A stretch of 64,000 nt of DNA from Aliivibrio sp. 1S175 (GCF_001690985.1 NZ_MAJS01000090.1:147267-211266), one strand, 5' to 3'. Positions 24,825 to 33,373 are shown, counted from the stretch's first letter. The notes: generated by a model from the sequence alone, not told the origin. Numbers and translations: made by a program.

Positions 24825-25303
24825 TGACATTAGATACTTGGTTAGTTTCAATTTCTAATTGGTATGAAGCAAAGCAATATGACCAAATAGAAACGCTTGA
24901 AACACTCTTATATTCTGCACCTAATTCGGTGTGGGGACCAACATTGACAGATGATCAAAGTAAAGCAATAGCCTGTTGGTTAGATGGCTGTTTAAGAGTG
25001 TTTGAGCACACTAAGTATCATAATACGAAAAAAGCATACCAAACATTACAATACGCCAGTGCAAAGTTAGAAGTGGCCGCCTTTAACTCTGCAACGGATA
25101 TTGATATTAAAGATTGGTGCTTAAAACGATTACAACATCTGACCGTACTCAGTTTGGAGTTTTGTAATCAACAACAAGATCAATCCACATGGAATAAAAA
25201 AGCCCATTCACTCATTGAAATACACGTTAAATTAATGGCAAGCCTTTCTTGGAATGAATCGTTAAATAGCAGTAACACTCCAAGTTTAATGTCCCCCCAT
25301 TAA
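24824..25303 (+). CDS. hypothetical protein in Fur-box ABC operon
   Basis: A 159-residue, mostly helical soluble protein with no signal peptide or membrane span. I do not recognise a family. It contains WYEAKQYDQIETLETLLYSAP, and a KYHNTKKAYQTLQYASAKLEVAAF helix. Its ATG overlaps the stop of the DppF-like ATPase, so it is translated with the two ATPases. That argues for a role linked to this transporter, perhaps in handling the imported iron compound; this is context only. A terminator hairpin follows. Confidence 0.6.
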   Translation: MTLDTWLVSISNWYEAKQYDQIETLETLLYSAPNSVWGPTLTDDQSKAIACWLDGCLRVFEHTKYHNTKKAYQTLQYASAKLEVAAFNSATDIDIKDWCLKRLQHLTVLSLEFCNQQQDQSTWNKKAHSLIEIHVKLMASLSWNESLNSSNTPSLMSPH

Positions 25304-25340
25304 ATGTATTACCTTATAAAATGACCATAATAAAACCATA

Positions 25341-25396
25341 AAAAAAGCAGTAGGTGCTAGATCGTAACAATAAGCCCCTACTGCTTTTATTTTTAG
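25341..25396. terminator. bidirectional intrinsic terminator
   Basis: AAAAAGCAGTAGG and CCTACTGCTTTT are separated by about 24 nt and flanked by A and T runs. It separates the ABC ATPase operon from the convergent metal transporter operon. Confidence 0.75.
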
Positions 25397-25422
25397 AGTA
25401 AACTCGCCCAATCTAGATAAGG

Positions 25423-26307
25423 CTATAACGCTAATTGCCATCTCTGTAATGGCGCTTTAGTGTTTATTCCTGCTCTGCCCCAACGATCAACCGCATCAAC
25501 AACCAATACACGATCCATTGGCAGCAACGCTTGCATCTGCTTGTTTGGTTTTTGAGTTGTGATAATCCAAACTGACTCATCTTCTTCAATTAAGTCTTTC
25601 AACTGTGCTTTATCATCTTCAGTCCATTCAAGAGCAGGTTTTGTTAAACGATCAACCACAAATAATTGATTGCCAGAAGCAAAGTCTTCTAACTGCTCAG
25701 ACAACAAAATAACCGAGTCGATATCATTCTCTAAAATCACTTTTTGCTGCTGGTTGATTAATTGACGTACCGACAACATAAACTGCTCTTGGTTTTTTTG
25801 GATCTGCTCTGATTTATCAGGCCAGATACGTTGAAAATCATCACTAACAATCGCTACCATTCTGATTAAGTTTGTTGGGTTTAACCATGCGTATTTTGAG
25901 GTCGTTCCATCAGATAAACGTAATGCTGCCACACCTTGTGCTCGAGGAGTAATTGCTTGAGAGGCGTCAACCTCAATAATCTGAATATTGCTGTATCTTG
26001 CGTTCACATACAGAGGATCATCAGCCCATACCGCCCCAATCGTCACAACCACTTGGGCTGTTTTTGCCAAGTCTTGAACGGTTTTAGCCCCTTTATTGGC
26101 AAACCAATTGGGTAAACGCTCAATCCCATAACGATTTGGTGGTAAATATTTTGTCGTTAATGAGGTCTCTTTTAATAGCTCGCTTGATAGCATATACGTC
26201 ACAGGGGTTGCCGTTAATACATCTGCTGCCATTACTACTTTCATGCTAAATAGTGAGGCTACACATATACTAGCAATCGCTATACATTTCATTGAATTCT
26301 GTTTCAT
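25423..26307 (-). CDS. degenerate TroA/ZnuA-like periplasmic binding protein
   Basis: A 294-residue exported protein with a signal peptide ending VMA-AD about residue 27. The order of segments follows cluster A-I metal-binding proteins (an early LPPNRYGIERLPNW where ZnuA-type proteins have PHDYEP; later KYAWLNPTNLIRM where they have H-WLDP; a long helix; a C-terminal Rossmann-like lobe). The usual histidine ligands are absent at these positions. It ends an operon that already has a canonical binding protein, so it may be an accessory periplasmic partner. RBS AGGATAAG precedes the ATG. Confidence 0.65.
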   Translation of the reverse strand: MKQNSMKCIAIASICVASLFSMKVVMAADVLTATPVTYMLSSELLKETSLTTKYLPPNRYGIERLPNWFANKGAKTVQDLAKTAQVVVTIGAVWADDPLYVNARYSNIQIIEVDASQAITPRAQGVAALRLSDGTTSKYAWLNPTNLIRMVAIVSDDFQRIWPDKSEQIQKNQEQFMLSVRQLINQQQKVILENDIDSVILLSEQLEDFASGNQLFVVDRLTKPALEWTEDDKAQLKDLIEEDESVWIITTQKPNKQMQALLPMDRVLVVDAVDRWGRAGINTKAPLQRWQLAL

Positions 26308-26359
26308 TTCTTATCCTACCTATACCCATATTCTTCGATTATTATTGAGGTCTACTCTG

Positions 26360-27235
26360 TTAATTCTTACGAATAATTCGGTAGGTGGTCGCAAGTAAAA
26401 AGAAGAAAGCTGAAACAATAATAATCGCAGCCCCAGAAGGCACTGGCATTTCTAATTCCATCGGTAATACGGTGCCAATCAAGCACGATATTGTCGCTAA
26501 TAGCGCAGATATCAAGACAAAACTGCCCATATTTTTAGTTAACAATCGAGCCGTCGCACCAGGTATGAGCAATAACGCACCCACTAGCACAGCCCCAACA
26601 ATTTTTACCGATGCAATCGTCACAAGGGTAATCATCATCACAAACAGGTAGTCATAAAAATTGGTTTTGTAACCACGAACTCTGGCAATATCAGGGCTAA
26701 TACAAGTTAATAAAATACGATTAAACGTCGGAATTAATACCACCACAATCAATAAGCAACTGCCTGCTAGAATCGCAATGTCTTGGTCCGTCACCGTTAA
26801 GATAGAACCAAACAATACGTTCTCTAGCATGTGAATATTAATTTTACGTGCTACGTACATCAGTAATGCAGCACCCACAGCCAATGCCAAGGCAAGGAAC
26901 ACCCCAACTAACGTATCGTAAGGCACATTAGTTCGGTTTCTTACAAAATGCAGTAACAAAGCAAAGATCATACAGAAACTAAATAAGCCGATGATTGGGT
27001 TCTCTGCGGGCTCACCCAATAACACACCTAACGCGATACCCGTTAAGGCAGCGTGTCCAACTGCTTCAGAGAAAAAGGCCAAACGCTTTGCAATCACTAA
27101 CGTCCCTAAGCCACCTAACAATGGCCCTAAGAGGATGGCGGCAACAATAGCATTAACCATAAAGGCATACGAAAAACTGTCACTTAAGAAACCTTGCTCG
27201 ACGCCATATAACGCCCACTGACGAAACAGTTCCAT
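26360..27235 (-). CDS. metal ABC transporter permease (ZnuB/MntB type)
   Basis: A 291-residue inner-membrane protein with eight or nine hydrophobic segments. It has family landmarks GGLGTLVIAKRLAFFSEAVGHAALTGIALGVLLG (the coupling region in the cytoplasmic loop) and VKIVGAVLVGALLLIPGATARLLT. It forms the channel for a divalent metal delivered by the periplasmic binding protein. Its ATG abuts the ATPase gene stop (one-base overlap). Family knowledge allows Zn, Mn or Fe as substrate; the Fur-linked setting favours Fe or Mn. Confidence 0.9.
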   Translation of the reverse strand: MELFRQWALYGVEQGFLSDSFSYAFMVNAIVAAILLGPLLGGLGTLVIAKRLAFFSEAVGHAALTGIALGVLLGEPAENPIIGLFSFCMIFALLLHFVRNRTNVPYDTLVGVFLALALAVGAALLMYVARKINIHMLENVLFGSILTVTDQDIAILAGSCLLIVVVLIPTFNRILLTCISPDIARVRGYKTNFYDYLFVMMITLVTIASVKIVGAVLVGALLLIPGATARLLTKNMGSFVLISALLATISCLIGTVLPMELEMPVPSGAAIIIVSAFFFLLATTYRIIRKN

Positions 27236-27999
27236 TACGCAGCCTCTCCATTGTTGGTTTTTGATGCATCGTACTGAGTACTTGCACCCGTATAATGATT
27301 GAATAATCGCTCAATTTTCTCAGGTTTTAATACTTCTGAATAACAACCAGAATCAACCAAATTACGATTGATAACATGAACATGTGCTTTAAGACGGCGA
27401 ACAGCGGTCACATCGTGGTGAACGGCTAATACGGTTTTCCCTTGCGCGATAAATTCATGCATTAAGGATTCAAGATAACGAACCCCGTGCTCATCCATTC
27501 CTGTTGTTGGTTCATCAAGAACGAGTAGATCAGGGTTATCCAATAGCGCTTGAGCGAATAACACGCGCTGTTGCTCCCCACCTGAAAGCTGCCCCATGCG
27601 ACGATCGGCACGGTTAGACATCCCAACACGCTCTAACTGCGCCATTGCAAATGCTTCTTGGCTGCTTTTCTTACGCCATAACGCACTTAAAAACAGAGGC
27701 ACTCGCGTTTGATTCAATAAAATGAAATCTTTCACTGTTAGCGGCAGGCTAGATTCAAAGACGGCTTTTTGTGGTACATAACCAATCACGCCTTTCTGCT
27801 CTGGCCACTCAATATTAATTTCCCCCTGAAACGCGGTTAATCCTAAAATTGAACGCAATAACGAGGTTTTACCTCCGCCATTAGGCCCCATAACCACATG
27901 GCATTGACCGGCTTCAAAGCGTTGATTAACGCCCTCTAAAATCGTATTTTCACCATAAGTGAGCCCAACATTGGTTAACGAAATTGCTGGTCCTGACAT
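27235..27999 (-). CDS. metal ABC transporter ATPase (ZnuC/MntA type)
   Basis: A 254-residue ATPase with Walker A GPNGGGKTS (38-46), signature LSGGEQQRVLFAQALL, Walker B LLVLDEPTTGMD and switch VLAVHHDVTAV. It powers the permease encoded just downstream. It overlaps the upstream binding-protein stop and the downstream permease start by one base each, consistent with a tightly coupled SBP-ATPase-permease unit. Confidence 0.92.
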   Translation of the reverse strand: MSGPAISLTNVGLTYGENTILEGVNQRFEAGQCHVVMGPNGGGKTSLLRSILGLTAFQGEINIEWPEQKGVIGYVPQKAVFESSLPLTVKDFILLNQTRVPLFLSALWRKKSSQEAFAMAQLERVGMSNRADRRMGQLSGGEQQRVLFAQALLDNPDLLVLDEPTTGMDEHGVRYLESLMHEFIAQGKTVLAVHHDVTAVRRLKAHVHVINRNLVDSGCYSEVLKPEKIERLFNHYTGASTQYDASKTNNGEAA

Positions 28000-28922
28000 T
28001 ATTTAGCATCCTTATCAGCGGCAAATTTCATGGCTTCGATTAAGGTGTCTAAATTTGATTTCATTTCAATTTCAACTTTATTGTCTTCATAAGGGCCATG
28101 CGTCATGTGTGAGAAACGATACAGCTGAACACCAGTCGCCTCTTCAATCGTATCGACAAAACGGTTTGGCATGTTCAATTCATAAAATAAAACATCAATG
28201 TCGGATTCACGGATCTTTTCAATCGTCCCTTGCAGTTGACTCGCACTTGGTTCTACACCGTGAGCGGGTTCAATGACAGCAGCCACATCCACACCAAACT
28301 CTTGAAGAATATAACCATACGCATTGTGCGTTGTTGCTACCTTCATTCCTGCAGTGTCTAATTCACCCAGAGAGAGCATGGCATCACGCTTCATTAATCG
28401 GAATTTTTTCGCGTATTTACGCGCATTTTTACGGTAGAACGAGGCATTTTCAGGATCAATTCGAGATAGCTCATTGGCAATGGTATAAACCTTTTGAATT
28501 GTTGTAGATAGACCAACAAACGTATGTGGATTCACCGCCCCTTTACCTACCGATTGCCCCATTGCTGGCAACAACGGAACGTCTTTATTGGCTTCTAATA
28601 CCATTAATTCGCTGTTGTTTGCTGCCGAAATTACTTTTAACGCAAAGTCATCATGACCAATGCCATTAACAACAATCACATCCATTTTATTTAAACGTTT
28701 TAAATCGTTTGGTTGGGGTAAATAATTGTGGGGATTAAACCCTGCATCAACCAAAGGAAGAATTTCTGCTTTATCACCTACCACTGCTTTCACATAGCTG
28801 TAGTAAGGTTGTAAGGTAATGCCAATCACCAAAGGTTTTGTTGCCGACATCGCCGACGCAGAAAACAAAGAGAGTAAGCTAAGCAGAACAAAAGAACGTA
28901 CGTATAAAATAGATTTCATCAT
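27999..28922 (-). CDS. metal ABC transporter substrate-binding protein (TroA/ZnuA type)
   Basis: A 307-residue periplasmic protein. The signal peptide ends about residue 27 (SASAMSA). Probable metal ligands are His65 in FNPHNYLPQP, His133 in NPHTFV, His199 in TTHNAYGY and an acidic residue in LFYELN (Glu248). FSHMTHG near residue 271 also fits cluster A-I proteins. It lacks the long His-rich loop of ZnuA, which argues against a strictly zinc-specific protein. It is first of the SBP-ATPase-permease trio and is preceded by DUF6162 and a small periplasmic protein. Confidence 0.9.
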   Translation of the reverse strand: MMKSILYVRSFVLLSLLSLFSASAMSATKPLVIGITLQPYYSYVKAVVGDKAEILPLVDAGFNPHNYLPQPNDLKRLNKMDVIVVNGIGHDDFALKVISAANNSELMVLEANKDVPLLPAMGQSVGKGAVNPHTFVGLSTTIQKVYTIANELSRIDPENASFYRKNARKYAKKFRLMKRDAMLSLGELDTAGMKVATTHNAYGYILQEFGVDVAAVIEPAHGVEPSASQLQGTIEKIRESDIDVLFYELNMPNRFVDTIEEATGVQLYRFSHMTHGPYEDNKVEIEMKSNLDTLIEAMKFAADKDAK

Positions 28923-28944
28923 TATTATTTATCTTTTATTGGTA

Positions 28945-29508
28945 TCAATTTAAATGAGTGTCATGAGCAGGAAAGACTACTTGCATCCAGTGCTGTTGAA
29001 TGAGTTCGCTTTCATTCCAAGAGATTGGAGCAGGAGAGATGGTCGTCGACATCAATTCAGAATTTAGCCAAAGCTCAATATCATCGCCTTTCACATTAAA
29101 AATGAATGACGCAGCGCCTTCTTTTTTCACTTTTAAACCCAGATAAACTCCAGAACCTAAATGCTGCCATTGGTGCATTCCGCGGCGCTCCCAACTTTGG
29201 TCTTGCACAAAAGGTGGTAACCACTCATCCGCTAAGTAAGCAATCTCTGGCCATGAATTATCTTCTGTCGATTCCGCCTGAATATCGTAAATTTCTTCAT
29301 AGGCTAAACGTAATTCAGCGATCATAGCTAAATCATCTTGCGTTAAATCAGTAATTAATACTTGGTGTGATTCAAGCTTTACGCCCTCATCGTTCGATTG
29401 ATGATATGGCAATGCGACCACCGCAATAAGCAAAATGCACCCAATAATGAGTGCTATCCATTTTCCTTCTGCGCTTCCATTATCTGGAGTGACTGATTGA
29501 ATGATCAT
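28945..29508 (-). CDS. DUF6162-family membrane-anchored protein
   Basis: A 187-residue protein with one N-terminal membrane anchor (WIALIIGCILLIAVVALPY, about 17-35) and a periplasmic domain rich in Trp (PPFVQDQSWERRGMHQW, GVYLGL, IELWLNSELM). I assign it to DUF6162, found next to metal ABC transporters in marine gammaproteobacteria; that assignment is from memory of the pattern. It overlaps the upstream small gene by four bases and precedes the binding protein by 22 bp. A role in periplasmic metal handling is likely but unproven. Confidence 0.6.
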   Translation of the reverse strand: MIIQSVTPDNGSAEGKWIALIIGCILLIAVVALPYHQSNDEGVKLESHQVLITDLTQDDLAMIAELRLAYEEIYDIQAESTEDNSWPEIAYLADEWLPPFVQDQSWERRGMHQWQHLGSGVYLGLKVKKEGAASFIFNVKGDDIELWLNSELMSTTISPAPISWNESELIQQHWMQVVFPAHDTHLN

Positions 29509-29822
29509 TTCTCTGAGATCTCGACAACATCGACTTCCACTGGGCTTTCGTGTCCTGAATCAAACACCAAATAAAAATCTGTTTCAGGATTTGTAAATTC
29601 CGCAATTGAGCGTTTATCAGTGGTGACTTTTGCAATCAGATTATCATCGTAATCATACATATTTACGTCGTAATCAACGGCTTTACTGCCATCACTGTAG
29701 CCTGTTTCACACAATACTAAATCCGATTCAAACCAACAGCTCATTAACGGAAAATGAGCAAAACTCGCAGAAGAAAAAAGAAGAGAAGAAACAAAAAGGG
29801 TTTTCAGGTTTACTTTAGTCAT
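29505..29822 (-). CDS. small periplasmic protein of metal-uptake operon
   Basis: A 105-residue exported protein. I start it at the ATG at 29822 (MTKVNLKTLFVSSLLFSSASFAHF), which gives a clean signal peptide cut after SFA; the longer frame to 29849 enters an upstream terminator hairpin. The mature part has two cysteines (SCWFES, VLCETGYSDG) and an acidic beta-strand pattern (DVNMYDYDDNLI). It may be a small immunoglobulin-like domain related to the DUF4198-type proteins next door. It overlaps DUF6162 by four bases. Confidence 0.6.
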   Translation of the reverse strand: MTKVNLKTLFVSSLLFSSASFAHFPLMSCWFESDLVLCETGYSDGSKAVDYDVNMYDYDDNLIAKVTTDKRSIAEFTNPETDFYLVFDSGHESPVEVDVVEISEK

Positions 29823-29837
29823 GGATAAATCTCGATA

Positions 29838-29872
29838 AAAAAGCACCACAATCCTTTATGGAAAGTGGTGCT
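29838..29872 (-). terminator. intrinsic terminator after DUF4198 gene
   Basis: On the minus strand AGCACCAC pairs with GTGGTGCT around a 15-nt loop and is followed by TTTTTT. It lies just after the DUF4198 stop and just before the small periplasmic gene. It therefore divides the cluster or allows only partial read-through into the ABC genes. Confidence 0.75.
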
Positions 29873-29879
29873 AACTACA

Positions 29880-30725
29880 TTATTGAAGTAGAGCTTCAAA
29901 CGTTAAGTGAACATTTACGCTTGCTTGTTCTGCAAGTGGGTGGTCTTTCAATTCACCTTTATAATTTGATTTCATCAGGTAACGACCCGCAGTTTCAGGA
30001 GTAAAAGTAATTTTTCCGTCTTTATCACTCACTACGTCAATTTGTTCTTGATGATTACGATATAGCGTCCCTTCACGAGTAATATCAGCCGTTACACCCG
30101 CTTGAGGTTTACCATTAAAGAAGAACTGAAAAGTCACAGGTTCACCTTCTAGAATATCCGACGGATGAGTTAATGGCTTAAGCTCTAACAAGGTATTATC
30201 AAGCTTCATCGCTTCTGTTGTTGGCTTACCTACTGTTACGTAACTCTCAGCACGAGTGAAACTCACTTGGCTTACCACATCTCGTGCTTTTTCTGGAAGT
30301 ACTAACGCACGATCTGCCTTGGTTGCTTTAATCCATTTCACCGTATCACGACGACCCGCTTTATATTGGGTGTAGTAAGTAGGTTCATTATTGATACGAA
30401 CTTTATGTGTGCCTTCTTCTTCAAAATAGAAATCAAACATTGAACGGCGTTTGCCTTTAACAACAAAGTTTGGGCGCTCAGTACGGCCATCAGGCATCAC
30501 TACTTGTGCCTGATCACTACCCGCCGGCTTATCAAATACAAACGTACCGTGTGACGCGGTAACATCAAACGTAAGCCAATCACCACCTTCTTTAGATACG
30601 GTAAAATGAGAAGGTAAAACCCAACGAGGGTGTGCGTTAGCCGTCGTTGCGGCCAATAAACCTGCAGCCATCACACCGGTTAATACTGCCGCTTTGAACT
30701 TACTGTTCATTAATGTTGTTTTCAT
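29880..30725 (-). CDS. DUF4198 periplasmic protein
   Basis: A 281-residue exported protein. The start at 30725 follows AGGGAA; MKTTLMNSKFKAAVLTGVMAAG...TANA is the signal peptide and HPRWVLPSHF the mature N-terminus, with the His at position one that is typical of DUF4198 (CbiK/NikK-like periplasmic metal-associated proteins). Two beta domains follow, the second with VTADITREGTLYRNHQEQIDV and PETAGRYLMKSNY. The family often accompanies nickel, cobalt or iron importers. Here it sits between DUF2271 and the metal ABC genes. Confidence 0.82.
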   Translation of the reverse strand: MKTTLMNSKFKAAVLTGVMAAGLLAATTANAHPRWVLPSHFTVSKEGGDWLTFDVTASHGTFVFDKPAGSDQAQVVMPDGRTERPNFVVKGKRRSMFDFYFEEEGTHKVRINNEPTYYTQYKAGRRDTVKWIKATKADRALVLPEKARDVVSQVSFTRAESYVTVGKPTTEAMKLDNTLLELKPLTHPSDILEGEPVTFQFFFNGKPQAGVTADITREGTLYRNHQEQIDVVSDKDGKITFTPETAGRYLMKSNYKGELKDHPLAEQASVNVHLTFEALLQ

Positions 30726-30760
30726 AATGTGTTTAATTCCCTGATAAATAGACATCTAAA

Positions 30761-31285
30761 TTATTTTTTATAATGAATGGTGATTTCGCCAGTCTCTTCT
30801 GTTGGCTTTAATCGGTAAGTCATATCACTATTCGCTAACGTCATTTTTTGACGTAAATAGTTACGGCCACCATGCTCGCGAACCACTTCGATATGTAACG
30901 TATAATCCCCTTGTGGTAGCGCCTGACCTGAGTCATCTTTGCCATCCCAACTGAATTTGTATTTACCAGCTGGTCGTGTTGCAGAAGTAACAGCATCAAC
31001 TAATTCACGATCGTAACGACCGACTTTACGCCACCAACTTCTTAAATCTTTTAGCCACTCATCTTTACCTACCCACAGCTCAATCGTTTTTACTGACTTA
31101 CGTTCGCTGTTTTCAATCCATACCGCTACATAAGGGCGTGCATACATCGTGGTCGTAATCGTTGGAAGCTCAAAAGCAACATCGACTTTTGCACTCTCAG
31201 AAATAGCCGCTGAATTAACAAAAAGAGGCGTTGTTAATACCATTGCAGCAATTGAATGACGTAAATAGGTAGAGAGTGAAGCCAT
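30761..31285 (-). CDS. DUF2271 periplasmic protein
   Basis: A 174-residue exported protein with an N-terminal signal (cut near SAA, about 27). DUF2271 landmarks are YARPYVAVWIENSERKSVKTIELWVGKDEWLKDLRSWWRKVG, DAVTSATRPAGKYKFSWDGKDDSG and LPQGDYTLHIEVVREHGG. It is an FlgD-like immunoglobulin fold. DUF2271, PepSY and DUF4198 genes often travel together in iron-repressed loci of gammaproteobacteria. The molecular role is unknown. It lies 33 bp after the PepSY gene. Confidence 0.82.
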   Translation of the reverse strand: MASLSTYLRHSIAAMVLTTPLFVNSAAISESAKVDVAFELPTITTTMYARPYVAVWIENSERKSVKTIELWVGKDEWLKDLRSWWRKVGRYDRELVDAVTSATRPAGKYKFSWDGKDDSGQALPQGDYTLHIEVVREHGGRNYLRQKMTLANSDMTYRLKPTEETGEITIHYKK

Positions 31286-31318
31286 TGTGATGTCCTTATG
31301 GATACAAGATTAAAAGGG

Positions 31319-31963
31319 TTAAGGTACGGCAATAAAATACAATGCAAGCGTGATTGATGAGCCAAATGCCATCCACTTCATTGATGTCATCAGTGTTCTT
31401 TTTTTCGGTAAAATTAAGCACACACCTGTTAATACAAAAAAGATCATTAATAGCGCGGTAATATCAATGAATGCTTTCCAAACTTCACCGCTGTTTCGTC
31501 CTTTATGTAAATCATTTAATAACGCAACAACGCCATAGTTTGAGCTTTCGATATCTGCCATGCCTGTCGTTAAATCGATATAAACAGACGCGTTATAACC
31601 GGGGCCTTTGTAATTTAATGACAATTCACCCTCGACTAGTTCACCGTCTTCAACGTCGGTAAAAACATCAACATTAGAAGGCGTTCCAGAGAGATCGGTG
31701 TGTTGATTTAAGTAATCAAGCAAAGCAGCGGTATTTGGTTTATTCCAAAGGATGTGTTGTTTTTCATCTTGAGAAAAAAGCACACTGTTAGGAACAGAAA
31801 GAGTGGTGTTTTTGATGTCTGGAGAACTACTAACAAACCAATCAGGACGATTTAGCGTGATCCCGGTGATCGAGAAAAATAAGACAACGAGTAGAAGCGC
31901 CATTGATACATAGACATGTAAGCGACGCGCCCACAATTGTACTTGTTTATTTTTCAGCAACAT
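31319..31963 (-). CDS. PepSY-associated transmembrane protein
   Basis: A 214-residue membrane protein with an N-terminal RRLHVYVSMALLLVVLFFSITGITLN helix, a periplasmic PepSY-like region, LNDLHKGRNSGEVWKAFIDITALLMIFFVLTGVCLIL, and a last hydrophobic segment. The paired His residues near the helices resemble PepSY_TM iron reductases. I prefer the ATG at 31963; the frame is open to 32032, but that start has no ribosome site and would place the Fur-like box inside the gene. It heads the PepSY-DUF2271-DUF4198 operon. Confidence 0.75.
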   Translation of the reverse strand: MLLKNKQVQLWARRLHVYVSMALLLVVLFFSITGITLNRPDWFVSSSPDIKNTTLSVPNSVLFSQDEKQHILWNKPNTAALLDYLNQHTDLSGTPSNVDVFTDVEDGELVEGELSLNYKGPGYNASVYIDLTTGMADIESSNYGVVALLNDLHKGRNSGEVWKAFIDITALLMIFFVLTGVCLILPKKRTLMTSMKWMAFGSSITLALYFIAVP

Positions 31964-32002
31964 GAATAAGACAGGATCATTTAAGAATAATGGATGGTAA
32001 TG

Positions 32003-32021
32003 TAATTGATAATGATTTGCG
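32003..32021 (-). promoter_or_regulatory. Fur-like box upstream of PepSY operon
   Basis: TAATTGATAATGATTTGCG (plus strand) contains GATAATGAT and additional partial hexamers of the Fur consensus. It lies about 40-60 bp before the preferred ATG of the PepSY gene. The right half is weak. Confidence 0.5.
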
Positions 32022-32084
32022 TTGACATTCAATTTACATTGTTTACGTTTGGGGATTCTTTACTGTCTATTTTACGAGCAATAG

Positions 32085-32110
32085 AAAAGCCCTCATCATT
32101 CGATAAGGGC
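32085..32110 (-). terminator. intrinsic terminator after TonB2 operon
   Basis: On the minus strand GCCCTTATC and GATGAGGGC-type arms form a hairpin followed by TTTT, 13 bp after the TPR-protein stop. Confidence 0.7.
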
Positions 32111-32122
32111 ATTAAATGGAGT

Positions 32123-33373
32123 TTACGCTGAAGTATTGGCTGTCTTTCTCAATTGAGACAAATACTTTATCCACCCTTTCGCTTCATTTGAGGGCGTAAA
32201 ATCATTGGCTCTTTTCGCATAAAGTAAGGCTGAATCTATTTGGTTTAACTTGTAATAGGCTCTCACTTTAGCTAATGCAATATCATCTGTCTTTTTGTAA
32301 TCCTTAACCTTATCTAAAGTCTTCAAGCCTTGTTGATGATGACCCTCTTGGATCTGTAATTGGGCCACTTGCCAATAATAACGTGAATCTAGCGTTGCAG
32401 CCTTTGACCAAGTGACAGTGGCTTTATCCCACTCTTTTGCTGCTTGCCAATAACTTGCTTGCATAGTCAGTAAATCAATATCACTTTGCGCTTCATCTAA
32501 CTGACTTAATACTTCTGCGGCTTTCTCTGGGATACCGCGCTGAGCATAAAGTTGAGCCAACAATTTCAACTCTGATTGACTCAATTCAATTCCTTGTCGC
32601 TCTGCAAGAATAAGAGTATCTAACGCATTTTTAGATTGATTCAAACGAAGCTGAATACTCGTTAACTGCTGCCACCATGTCGCTTTATTTGGTTCAAGTA
32701 CAATTAAACTGTTCAAGGTAGGGATCGCCGATTTCCATTGTTTTAACTGTAGTTGCGCCCCTAACTTCAGCACTAGCGATTGGCTTCTTTCACTTTGTTT
32801 CTTATATATCGCAACACGTTCATGCTTATTTAATGCAGAAAGTACCTTTTTCCATTGCGCCAACTGGTAATGGGTTTGAGAAATACGGAACCATAAATCG
32901 CCTATTTTTTGTTTTTCAGGCACTGAGTTCGCTAATTGATAATAATGCGGTAACGCATCACTAAAGCGCTGCTCTGTTAATAATAAATCGGCAAGCATAC
33001 GTTGCGTTATCCATGCTTGCTCATCGGCTAATTGCTGGCTATTTACTGCTTTAGTGAGATATTTAACTGCCGACTTACTACTCCCTGCCTGCCAATGAAA
33101 CACACCCAACATACGTTGAATATAGGCTTTATCATAATCCTGAGAAGGGGTTAATTCGGCCAAAACAGTAATTGCCTCGGTCATTTTTTCTTGCTGTTGT
33201 AATTGTAATGCTCGCTGTACTTTTGCTGCGTTATATTGACTCAATTGCTGTGCTTGAGAAACGCAACTAAATAGAAATGCTAAGCAAAGTAAGAACACAG
33301 AACTCAACTTTAAAATAAAGCCGCGTAAAGATCTCAACGAATCTGAAGTATGAGGTAAAGGTAATTTCATCAT
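32123..33373 (-). CDS. TPR protein of the TonB2 system
   Basis: A 416-residue exported protein. I start it at the tandem ATG at 33373, which overlaps the tonB stop; the frame continues upstream inside tonB without a start signal. A hydrophobic segment FILKLSSVFLLCLAFLFSC ends in a signal cleavage before QAQQ, or a lipobox-like FSC. The rest is tandem tetratricopeptide helices (for example AVKYLTKAVNSQQLADEQAW, LPHYYQLANSVPEKQ, KAATLDSRYYWQVAQLQIQEG). A TPR protein at this position is a standard part of Vibrio TonB2 clusters and may link the energy complex to the periplasm. Confidence 0.82.
   Translation of the reverse strand: MMKLPLPHTSDSLRSLRGFILKLSSVFLLCLAFLFSCVSQAQQLSQYNAAKVQRALQLQQQEKMTEAITVLAELTPSQDYDKAYIQRMLGVFHWQAGSSKSAVKYLTKAVNSQQLADEQAWITQRMLADLLLTEQRFSDALPHYYQLANSVPEKQKIGDLWFRISQTHYQLAQWKKVLSALNKHERVAIYKKQSERSQSLVLKLGAQLQLKQWKSAIPTLNSLIVLEPNKATWWQQLTSIQLRLNQSKNALDTLILAERQGIELSQSELKLLAQLYAQRGIPEKAAEVLSQLDEAQSDIDLLTMQASYWQAAKEWDKATVTWSKAATLDSRYYWQVAQLQIQEGHHQQGLKTLDKVKDYKKTDDIALAKVRAYYKLNQIDSALLYAKRANDFTPSNEAKGWIKYLSQLRKTANTSA

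Noticed and set aside
32022..32032. Upstream start of the PepSY protein at 32032
   Set aside because: It lacks a ribosome site and would place the Fur-like box inside the coding region; the start at 31963 fits the family's N-terminal helix better.
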